The translations under genes were made by a program, and so were the position numbers. The notes beneath the pieces were generated by a model that did no database searches, was not told where the DNA came from, and saw nothing but the letters and a program-made list of their open reading frames with translations. This document shows, piece after piece, positions 39,001 to 46,611 of a stretch of DNA of 64,000 nucleotides. The stretch is taken from the NCBI GenBank assembly GCA_937128505.1, contig CAKZMM010000042.1:1-64000 (forward strand), read 5' to 3'. Origin of the DNA: an uncultured Thermogutta sp. (GTDB taxonomy: Bacteria; Planctomycetota; Planctomycetia; Pirellulales; Thermoguttaceae). Within the stretch, counting starts at the first letter, position 1; every line of letters starts with the position of its first letter.

Positions 39001-40275
39001 ACCAACCGCCGAACCCGGAGTGCCCAACTGCAAAGTCGGCTCCGCCGTTGCGGGCCGAACCTCCGGACGCCCCTCCAATCGCTGTTTCTGTGCACCCCCG
39101 AGCACCAAACGAGCCGTGGCATTTTCTGGATCATCCGCCAACGCCTTTCGCGCAAGCTGAATAGCACCTTCCAAATCTCCGGCCCGCAATGCCTGAACAG
39201 CTAACTGAGTCGTTTGATCAACGGCCTCTGCCGCCGCCTTCTCGGCCACTTGCAGGCTGGTCCAATCGACGAGATTTAGACCGAATCCGCCCGTGGTCCG
39301 CGCCAAATCGACCAGTTGCATCAAGTAATGGTTAGTGTCGATACTCGCAACCCACGGTGCACTCCATTTCAATGAAATTCGGCCGCCTGGTGTCTGACAA
39401 GTCGCAAAAAGTTCCAGAGCTTTCTCTCCCTCGCACATCCCTACGATAACCGTTTCACGGTCACTCCGAATCGGGGGGAGAGGTCGAGGGAAAGTTTCGT
39501 TGACGGTCGGGCCCCAGGTAATGGCTTCTGGCCACGCCACGGCAGCTTGCACTGCCTGAACCAATCGAGAGACGATCTCCGCTGCACTGAGATCGCCGTC
39601 GTCGATCAACAGCCCGCCGGTTCTCGCGGCCAAAATCCCAAGGACTTCGTAATCGATATTCGGTCCTAGGGCGTAACTGATAACCGGGGTCTGAGCTCGG
39701 GTATAGCTTTCAACCACATTGGCAAGATTCGCAGTGCCCAGCAAATTGGCGCGACTGGTACCGTCGCCGATGAAGACCACGGCTTTCGGCCGGTTCCCGT
39801 CTGAGAACTGGGCCACCGCCGCCAAAAGAGCATTCTCTAGGTCCATCGCCCCCAAGGGCTCACGCTGCCCAAACACGGCAACGGCTCGCTGCATCTCCGG
39901 ACCGGTAGGCGGCACGAAACCTTCGGTTAAACTGACCGCCTTGAGGTCCGCGACCATCAGGTGCACTCTGTGCTCGGCCGATAAACTCTTCAAAAGCCGG
40001 TCGAGTACCGCCAGCTGCTTCTGACGGAACGGTCCGACCTGGCTTGCCGAGGTGTCGACCAGCAGCAGTATGTCCCGACCTTCAACAGGGGGTTGCGACA
40101 CCTCTGGCAATCGAACCCCTAAAGCGAAGTAAGCAGTTCCGTCGGGCGCTACATATGTTTGCAAAAGGGCAGGATAAGTCGTTTCTTGTGCCCCGACCGG
40201 ATCAACACCTGCCATTACCGTAGACAACAGTAACCCCAACCCCAACAGCATTCGGCATGCGAGATCTTTTGCCAT
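36088..40275 (-). CDS. Giant vWA / STN-like / DUF2135-like secreted protein
   Basis: The protein has about 1395 residues. Order of parts: signal peptide (1-30, 'LLGLGLLLSTVMAG'); von Willebrand A domain (about 60-225) with the MIDAS motif 'DTSAS'; TPR-like helices; long Gln/Glu/Arg-rich coiled coil; an STN-like (secretin/TonB short N-terminal) domain (about 683-765, 'LDTPLSDAISVLKDRHQIEI', 'LDIKGVSLRSALRLLLRPLD'); a Gly/Met/Phe-rich stretch (about 788-842); more helical repeats; a DUF2135-like beta domain (about 1125-1250, 'VVVEVSWSGDADVDLVVEEP'); and a Gly/Phe-rich C-terminus. The start 40275 is chosen because it exposes the signal peptide; the frame is open to 40491. Such vWA/STN proteins occur in planctomycetes, probably at the cell surface. 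It has no operon partner. The function is unknown. Confidence 0.78.
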   Translation of the reverse strand: MAKDLACRMLLGLGLLLSTVMAGVDPVGAQETTYPALLQTYVAPDGTAYFALGVRLPEVSQPPVEGRDILLLVDTSASQVGPFRQKQLAVLDRLLKSLSAEHRVHLMVADLKAVSLTEGFVPPTGPEMQRAVAVFGQREPLGAMDLENALLAAVAQFSDGNRPKAVVFIGDGTSRANLLGTANLANVVESYTRAQTPVISYALGPNIDYEVLGILAARTGGLLIDDGDLSAAEIVSRLVQAVQAAVAWPEAITWGPTVNETFPRPLPPIRSDRETVIVGMCEGEKALELFATCQTPGGRISLKWSAPWVASIDTNHYLMQLVDLARTTGGFGLNLVDWTSLQVAEKAAAEAVDQTTQLAVQALRAGDLEGAIQLARKALADDPENATARLVLGGAQKQRLEGRPEVRPATAEPTLQLGTPGSAVGAQGPEAGLPPPLNLPSNGELVNQFERDRRLLAQKVTADIQVTINQARARMTTDPAGAIQELKLALEKLKRVPELDPLVRDQLTRQIEVAIREANSKQVELEQYRQEQQERSAAAREQELVAEQLLRRQERVRQLLERFNSLVAEGRYELADEAAASEAHGLEPENPVPILAMHNARMTGNLEKGLILRVERQRRVLDTLDQVEKSHVPFPDEPPIVYPAADVWQELTQRRRARYAAVDLASEGPAERRINEELRRPTEMQFLDTPLSDAISVLKDRHQIEIQLDQKALQDVGIDPSTSVNLDIKGVSLRSALRLLLRPLDLTYMIQDEVLMITTPEEAENRLSIKVYPVGDLVIPPVSPASMGGMGMFGGFGGFGGMGGFGGMGMGMGGFGGGFGGGFGGGGGGWGGRFGGGWGGGAWNVPIIPGNIGPRPMGGLLPVPGQGGFQAFCVKEESVAFQGTSQEGLAARGADSTKSSVVGSAVNAAERSPGHPQEKKTPELPVRIPKDAQPAEFWAMFFDRHEVSPEAARRIARQLMNDQQFEHAVCFLKAALRAGQPQPWMYESLGLALLAMGAPTEEVERALMSAVDCADTPLDVLYVAVYLEKFGLEKRALSLYRQLADLNPLDPELYVRAFRVARKLDDIESLKWSTVGILSQAWPERQKNIWLEAYGTAKEILDRLESQKRFEERAAFLAQLDDAIVRDVVVEVSWSGDADVDLVVEEPAGTICSLRNPRTTSGGIFLGDTYSHLGTGVNQLREVYVCPKGFGGTYRVVLQRVWGNIPANKVKVTVHRHLWSGKAESLEKTVTLKDDQAVVQFALDAGRRTEPLEAHQIANIAARQLAVGRAILGQQLAAGVDPGAMASLASSGGRTFTPFVPAVTGGAVGYQPIIVPVTEGTVLSAWAVVSADRRYVRVAPMPQFSGIAEVNVFNFAVGTTTAGRGGTGGAGFGGLFGGGGGFGGFGGGGFGGGFF

Positions 40276-42263
40276 TCCTGAAACTCTCCGCCGCAGAACT
40301 TTTAGACGTCGCGAATTTTGGCCGCCAAACTGCACCCGTTGTTGACTAGCTACTTGCTGATCGCAGATAGTTAGCAGATACTCAGGCATCCACGCCTTCA
40401 TTTTAACTAGCTTTCCCGCTTTTTGCCAAACAAAAACCTTGCGGAGGCTTCCGCAGCCATGCGGGATCGTTAGGTGATTCTTTGCTTCCAATCATTTCAT
40501 TTAGCGACAAAGATTCCTTAAATCACGGCTGGGCACGGAGAGGATCTATATTTATTTCTCCGTCCGAGGCCCATTTTTCTTTGCGCGACAGCTCCTGCCG
40601 TCTCTGCCACGGTTGTCCAAGCGCTTGAAAGTAGCCTCCAATACCGCAGGGTAAAAATCAAATTTTTTTCCGCCACTCCCAACCTTACCTAACTGAGTAC
40701 CTTTAGCAGCCGTTGGGGCCGACAGGCCGTTCCCATAAGCTCCGCGATCAAGGCAACTAGCCACATTACCGAGAACGCGATCCATCAGACCGCGATATGG
40801 TCCAGTCTCCATCCCGATCAACCCCAACTGAGGCTTTGTGGAAAGGGATTCCCACATAATATTTTACCGGATCTCGCCAAACTCTTGCTCTATCCGATAG
40901 TTACGGTTTAGGTAGCCGAAGCCCAACAGTGATCAAGACGGGGAAAGCAGCGTCAAACTCACTTTCCAAAGCATCAGAAATCTGTTTTAAGAATCTCCAA
41001 ATGCGGTTCGAGAGAGGCTGTCATAGGTTAAAGCTTACCTTATTTCATTTCCCGGATAATGGATTTCAATTCCCGGATAATGGCCAATTATTCCGCCGCC
41101 ATATCCCCTGCCCAGTTGATTCGAATTTTCGCAAACTGTTTTTCTGTGCTAAATCATTGACGCGGCGCCATGTCTAGTTCATCTGGGATTTGGCGTTTTT
41201 AACACAGGATTCGGTGCTACCCACGATTCGAGTTATGTTTTCCAACACGAGATCCTTTTGTTCGATTCCTGGAGAATCAGCGGCAATCGTTTAACCCTTT
41301 TTCGCGCAAAAATCGGAAACTCTGCCTAGCACACTGGCCGCCTCGGCACAACTTTCAACCGTCCATCGGCGGGGGAAAATGTGCCATGTTCTCACGGTCA
41401 TAAACTCGCCGCGGCCGGCGATCATGGGACAATCACATCGCGGATCAAACGTTCGGATCAAAAATGTCGGGATGGATCGGTCGAAATCGGCGGGTGGATC
41501 GGTTCCGCCGTAAATCCGCGATGAGCCCTCTTTGTCTGGCGGCAACCTGTTCGAGAATACCGACCGATGCTTTCCCAACGCCGCGACGAAGATTACCCGG
41601 ATTTTGCGTAAAAAACTGCTCAATCAGCTAAAAAGACGGTGGTTAAAACCCCAAAAACAGAAAGCTCATGCAGGAACGAAACGCTTGTGCGAAAAAAGTC
41701 GGAGTTCTCAGGCACCTAACCAATTTCCGATGTAACCCGACACCAGACGTGGGTAAAAAGCTTATAGCCCATTCTTTTTCCGAGAGAAACCACTTCGGCC
41801 GAATTTTCGATTTTTTGGTAATTTAGTTTACACACTTCATGCAATTTTTTAGCAGATGACTGCTCTGGGCCCATGCTTCTTTAAGCAGAGGGTCCAACAA
41901 CCCACGAGAAGCCTAATCAATAGAGCCGCCCTGCCGGACGCTGACGAGACTGGCACTTGTGACTGTGCAAAGATGGAAGCACATTGAGGAGCTTGACAGG
42001 CATTAAAGCATCACGCCGTCAATCGAATATCGAATACTGGCATGCCGTCAATTCAATTCTGGGGTATCTTTGCGCCACTTATGGTCGGGAATCATTGAGA
42101 TCTCACTTTCACAAGAGAAATGATTAACTTTGATATGGTTGGCTAAAAATTTTGATGCAGCGCCAAGAAACCTGAGTAAACTTGCGTCGATCTGCAACCA
42201 AATTGGTTCCAGCGGGTGCATTATAAAGGGACTAGTGCATAATTTTGCTACAGCAAAATAAAA
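40276..42263. other. 2-kb spacer, no recognised gene
   Basis: No gene with a ribosome-binding site or known motif was found on either strand in nearly 2 kb. A tandem duplication of a 21-bp unit containing TTCCCGGATAATGG lies at 41046-41087. A small perfect hairpin (ATTTTGC/GCAAAAT, 42243-42260) precedes the structured RNA candidate. Confidence 0.5.
41046..41087 (+). repeat. Tandem duplication, 2 x 21 bp
   Basis: Two adjacent copies (41046-41066 and 41067-41087) share TTCCCGGATAATGG and differ mainly at their last bases. Confidence 0.85.
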
Positions 42264-42620
42264 CAGGCGAGCAAGGTTCGGGCCGCTTAACCTTGGCTCG
42301 CCTGCGTCATGCGGAAGTCTAATACTTCCGACTGAGGACCGCAACTCGCCTGTCGAGACGGGGGAGATAGAGCAGCAGGCGAGCCCGTCCTCATGGGACC
42401 GTTTCGGTGGAGTGGGGGGAGGCACTCTACCAAGGCCCGTCCCGCGGCCTTCACGCGCTTCATCGCTTGGCTGGTAATACGAGATACCACCAAGCACTCT
42501 GGGGGGTGACTGCTCTGCTTGAACAGAGCTATGGAAAGGTAGCTGCAATCCTCATGCCAAAAAAGCTCGGCTGGCTGCAGCCCAAAACCCGGAGATCACC
42601 TCTAGACGACATCCTCCGCT
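42264..42620 (+). ncRNA. Large structured RNA candidate, possibly HEARO/omega-RNA-like
   Basis: At least seven stable hairpins follow each other: 42264-42304 (15 bp, one bulge), 42312-42330 (CGGAAGT/ACTTCCG), 42345-42357 (CTCG/CGAG), 42406-42431 (GGTGGAGTG/CACTCTACC), 42432-42451 (AAGGCC/GGCCTT), 42465-42495 (GCTTGG plus TGGTA with TACCA plus CCAAGC) and 42512-42529 (GCTCTG/CAGAGC). A G-U pair in the fourth stem becomes an A-C mismatch on the other strand, which supports the plus strand. CAGGCGAG or its complement CTCGCCTG occurs four times, allowing alternative pairings. No protein is recognisable in any frame. The overall look, including ACCGCAACTCGCC and GGTGACTGCTCTGC segments, reminds me of HEARO RNAs (guide RNAs of IscB/IsrB), but no nuclease gene is adjacent. 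The class is uncertain; the presence of strong structure is not. Confidence 0.6.
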
Positions 42621-43055
42621 AACTGGGGCCCCCGGCTTGAGGAACCAGGATCCTGAGCTTGCTGGGAAACATCCCCCCCACATCCTGTACCTGGCAGACG
42701 GAAAAGCAGACATGAAATGAGCACGCCCCAAGAAAAGCTTTAAAGGGCTTAAAAAGCGTTGATAATCGCGACTACCTGCGAGCCGAAATGATTACTCACC
42801 CCGGATCCCCGAATGAGATCCGTTAACATCAGTAAGTTTGCAATGATTCAGCCCTTATGCCTGCCAATAAGCGCGCCTTTATTCGTGTCATAATTTCCTT
42901 TACTAAGGGCTATAGATCTGCTGAGCGGAAACGCTTCAAGCCGCTTGTGCACGGCAAGCTTTCGGAAAAGACGCGGAGCATGGGCCGATCAGCCTCAAGA
43001 TCGGGGCGGGCACCAGTTCCTCACCATTCAAGCTTCTAGCCCCAGTCCCGCGCAT
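42621..43055. other. Spacer after the structured RNA
   Basis: No iscB/isrB-like or other gene is recognised. The part up to about 42710 could still belong to the RNA element; it ends near ATGA at 42711-42714. Confidence 0.45.
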
Positions 43056-45059
43056 TTATGCCGCGAGGTCCAGCTCGCAAAGGCGCTGAAACAGCGGACA
43101 TCGCCGAACCAATTCTTGTTGAGACCCTACATCCATCAGTTGCCCGTCCTCCATGACGGCGATCTGATCCGCAAGCGTCAGGGTGCTCAGCCGGTGGCTA
43201 ATAATTATAGTTGTCCTTCCGGGGATGAAATCTTCAAGCACCTTATGAATTAACCGCTCGCTTTCCAGATCAAGTTGGCTTGTTGCTTCGTCAAGGATAA
43301 GTATTGCCGGGTTTCGGAGGATCGCACGCGCTAAGGCGATGCGTTGGCGCTGGCCACCGGATAACCGCGCTCCCATCGGACCGACTCGTGTTTGGTAACC
43401 CTCAGGGAGGTCCCGGATGATAAACTCGTGAGCTTGGGCCTTTCGTGCTGCCTGCTCCACCTCGGCCGGCGTTGCGCGAAGGGACCCATATCGGATGTTG
43501 TTGAAAACCGTATCATCGAAGAGCACCGGCTCTTGAGTGACAAGGCCAATTTGCCGGCGCAAATCACGGAGACGGACCTCCGTCAGAGGAACGCCGTCTA
43601 ACAGAACCCGCCCGGCCGTCGGATCGATGAATCGGGGAATCAGGCTCACGAGGGTCGATTTGCCGCACCCACTTGGACCCACGATCGCGAGCGTGGTGCC
43701 GAAAGGAATTTGCAGCTCGATCTCTTTAAGTACCAGTTTTTCGGGGTGATAAGCGAACGAAACCTTCTCGAATGTAATTTCGCGGTGATGCCTCAAAATC
43801 TTCCGCGGTCGGATCGGATCCCGCACCTGGGGTTGCTGGTCCAAAAGCTGGAGGACGCGATCCGAAGCGGCAGCTGCGCGCTGAAGTTGGCCAAATAAGT
43901 CGGAAAGCTTGCGTAACGGATCCGCTGCGCCGATTAGGAGCCCGTAAAAAAGGGCTAGGCTCGCGAGATCGAGGGGTCGATCCGTAATAGGGATTCCCAG
44001 GAGATGGGTTTCCCCGCGAAGAACGAGCCATCCACCGGCAAGTAAAGCCAGCACAATCGTTCCCATGCCCAGAAGTTCGGTGCTCGGGTGGACGAAAGCG
44101 TCGTAGCGCGCAATACGCATCGCAGTGGCGAAGTACTGCTTACTGGTGCGATGGAAACGTTTTTCTTCATGTTTTTCCATCGTGAATGCCTTAACGATTG
44201 CGATGCCGCGAAGAGCCGCCTCCAATCCTGCGTAAAGCTCCGCCATCTTTTCCATACCCCGACGATGCGCCGCTTTCAGTAGCCGCCCAAGCGAATAGAT
44301 TAAAAACCCAGCCACCGGTGTGATGAAAAGCGACACCAGGAGGAGCCGCCAGGAAACCCACATGGCCCCGACCAGGCAGGCAATCATTTTTAGCGGTTCC
44401 CGGGCAAGGCGGCCGACAAGCCATTCCAAGCCTGCCGAAATGGCGGCCAAATCGTGGGTAGAGCGAGACAAAAGTTGTGACATTCCGTCGCGATGAAAGG
44501 CCGCTAAATCCATGCGAAGGGCATGGGCAAAGAGGCGTTGGCGGAGATCGTAGGCTGCAAGTTGGGCAAACCGCGAGGCCAAGATGTTCTGACTAACCAA
44601 AAAGAAGCTTTTCAGGCCCGTGCCGAGCATGAGTACCACGAGAATAAGAACCAACGTCTGGAGACGGTCTTCTGGAACATAAGTCTCAACAAGCGGCATA
44701 GCCCAACGGTAGGTCCGGGCGGCATACTCCTCAGCTTCAAGTTGAGTTTGAATCTGAAACAATTTGCGCCTGATGGCTTCGGCATCAGTCGCCGATCCTT
44801 CCGACGTCGCCAGTTGGAGCCGGTTTTCTAATTCCCTGACTTGAGTGCGAAGGTCTTGTGCGGTTCTTTCGGCCCGTGACAGCTTCTCCGCGAGCCGATC
44901 CTGGAGTGATTTTTCCCCAAAGGTGATTTCCACAAGCGGGTAAACGACCCCGATATTTGCCCCCCAAAGGGCTCCCACTCCCAGGGCACAAATGAGGGCG
45001 CCAATAAGCGTCCAGCGGTGTTTTAGGGCCAAACGAATGACTCGTAAGAAGTTTCTCAT
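43056..45059 (-). CDS. ABC exporter, fused permease-ATPase (MsbA-like)
   Basis: The protein of about 667 residues has an N-terminal six-helix export domain and a C-terminal ATPase. The ATPase is complete: Walker A 'GPSGCGKST', Q-loop 'LVTQEP', signature 'LSGGQRQRIALARA', Walker B 'ILILDEATSQLD' and H-loop 'IISHRLSTL'. Such half-transporters dimerise and export lipids, lipopolysaccharide precursors or drugs. Unusually, about 90 residues separate helix 1 and helix 2 and are strongly predicted coiled coil ('LAEKLSRAERTAQDLRTQVR', 'ELENRLQLATSEG', 'RRKLFQIQTQLEAEEY'), placed in the periplasm. ATG 45059 is preferred because a Met-Arg start directly precedes helix 1; a TTG at 45086 is in frame. It has no neighbouring partner gene, so the substrate is unknown. 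Confidence 0.9.
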   Translation of the reverse strand: MRNFLRVIRLALKHRWTLIGALICALGVGALWGANIGVVYPLVEITFGEKSLQDRLAEKLSRAERTAQDLRTQVRELENRLQLATSEGSATDAEAIRRKLFQIQTQLEAEEYAARTYRWAMPLVETYVPEDRLQTLVLILVVLMLGTGLKSFFLVSQNILASRFAQLAAYDLRQRLFAHALRMDLAAFHRDGMSQLLSRSTHDLAAISAGLEWLVGRLAREPLKMIACLVGAMWVSWRLLLVSLFITPVAGFLIYSLGRLLKAAHRRGMEKMAELYAGLEAALRGIAIVKAFTMEKHEEKRFHRTSKQYFATAMRIARYDAFVHPSTELLGMGTIVLALLAGGWLVLRGETHLLGIPITDRPLDLASLALFYGLLIGAADPLRKLSDLFGQLQRAAAASDRVLQLLDQQPQVRDPIRPRKILRHHREITFEKVSFAYHPEKLVLKEIELQIPFGTTLAIVGPSGCGKSTLVSLIPRFIDPTAGRVLLDGVPLTEVRLRDLRRQIGLVTQEPVLFDDTVFNNIRYGSLRATPAEVEQAARKAQAHEFIIRDLPEGYQTRVGPMGARLSGGQRQRIALARAILRNPAILILDEATSQLDLESERLIHKVLEDFIPGRTTIIISHRLSTLTLADQIAVMEDGQLMDVGSQQELVRRCPLFQRLCELDLAA

Positions 45060-46611
45060 GGCTACTTTGCTGACCGTGAGGATCAACTCGCTTTTTTGAC
45101 CGAGTGGTTCTCCACCTTTTCGGGGCTCGACTATGAAGAATTCGGATAGCTTTTAGCTTTGCGGAAGCCGGCGTACATCTTCGGATCGCCGTGCGTCCAA
45201 AGCCTTCGGGTACTTACGTGAGTCGCTGTTGCTGCGCTTGGGAGTCGGTATATACCTTCTCGACCGAGGTTGGGTCAACGTGGGCTTCTCGGTCGTGGGT
45301 GGCGTGCCGTCACTGAGCACTTACGACAAGCGGTTTATAGCAGAGCTTCGCTTAGGAGTATTTCAAGCAGGTGAGACTCCATTTTGGCGTCGTAACAAAA
45401 TGAGCCCTCTGACAAGAAAAAAGGGCAAGGCTACCGATCAAATCAGGCTGCCAGCGTGGATTGACGATTCAGATTCGCCCGATCAAACCCCCGGAGTGGA
45501 GCCCGGATTGTGAATTCTGCACAGCACGCCGCCGCTTGCGCCCGGAACACGGCACCGGGCAACTCCTTTGGGACGGCCGTGCCCCCAATCGGGTGTTTTC
45601 TCGGCGCTCGCTCTGCAATACTTCGAGCTGCGGAGCGACAACCCCACCTGTTCCCAACAGGACATTTCTCCTTGTTTCCACGTTTCCATCTCCTCTCACT
45701 ACCGCGGAGACAGTCCGAAGTGCGTGGTGCCGGCACTAAGCGCATGGGTGTTTGCGGCGACCATCAGTAACCTTCGTATGAGTCCTCTCCCCTCAAAAGG
45801 CGCGGCACCGATGAGCGGAAGGGCAGACTCTCAGAAGGCAATTTTGCTCCCAGAAAAATGATTTGATCAGGTGATCAAGAAGCTTCTTAATTTTTATGTT
45901 TAGTTTTGCTGCTTTTTGCTTTTAGGAATCGGAGGTAACGCGCAGAATCTGCCTGGGCCTTAAGCCAGATCGTGCCCCACAAATTGGGAGCATTCATTTG
46001 AATCGGTTGTCGTGGAAATGTGATTTGATTAGGCTGGATGCAAAACTTGCGTAGCCTGGGTGGACTGAATTTGGGCGCCGGCGGAAGTTGACATAACGTC
46101 GTGGCCCCCGACGCGCGTGAAAACCAGCGGGGATACCCTTCGCGCACAATCATCCGGATGTTCGCATCATTCGGGATAAACGCGAAAGGAGATACCGCTC
46201 ACGCAAAACTGCTTTGTTTCGGATTGAACGATACTCTGCCGACGGCGCGGTAGGGCACAACGCGAGCTGCTAAAGCGGGGCATGTTACGGGGAACGGAAA
46301 TTAGCAAGATAGAAGATAGATATTCACCGAGCTAGCAGGGAAAATTTTGGAAAACAAGAACTTTCAAATGAACTTTGCAGCAAGAAGCAGGCTCACATCA
46401 GCGAGAAAAAATGGCAACAATATGCAGTTTCCGTCGGTACGATTTAGCGAACTGAGAAGATTTGGGAATCAACACCGGAAGGCGATCGGTCCTGAGGCAA
46501 TCGGTTTTCGTGCGGTTTAGGTCGATCCAAATATTCAAAAGTTTTGCCGCAGAGAAGTTTCGCTGGCAGGCCTGCACTATTACTTGGGCTCAACGAGAAG
46601 GGCGTGACTGT
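45060..46611. other. 1.5-kb divergent spacer with a GC-rich structured patch
   Basis: No gene is recognised. The section 45500-45760 is GC-rich, open in nearly all frames and rich in hairpins (see separate entry). A frame in phase with the sulfatase gene is open back to 46462 but is unlikely to be translated. Confidence 0.5.
45500..45760. ncRNA. Possible structured RNA, strand unknown
   Basis: Hairpins include CCTGTT/AACAGG (about 45647-45661), TTGCGCCCGG with CCGGGCAA (about 45536-45562), CACGG/CCGTG (about 45548-45581) and CGCTC/GAGCG (about 45608-45637). I could not match it to RNase P RNA, tmRNA, SRP RNA or a riboswitch. It may only be GC-rich spacer DNA. Confidence 0.25.

Noticed and set aside
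42048-42548. Minus-strand open frame of 166 codons across the structured RNA candidate
   Set aside because: It is antisense to a succession of perfect hairpins, has no known domain and no ribosome-binding site; the stems explain the lack of stops better than a protein.
42857-43039. Possible iscB/isrB remnant after the structured RNA
   Set aside because: The translation shows none of the IscB/IsrB N-terminal, RuvC or HNH motifs, so no nuclease remnant can be claimed.
45480-45850. RNase P RNA, tmRNA or SRP RNA in the GC-rich patch
   Set aside because: Some stretches faintly resemble RNase P conserved regions, but the order and the diagnostic core sequences are absent on both strands.
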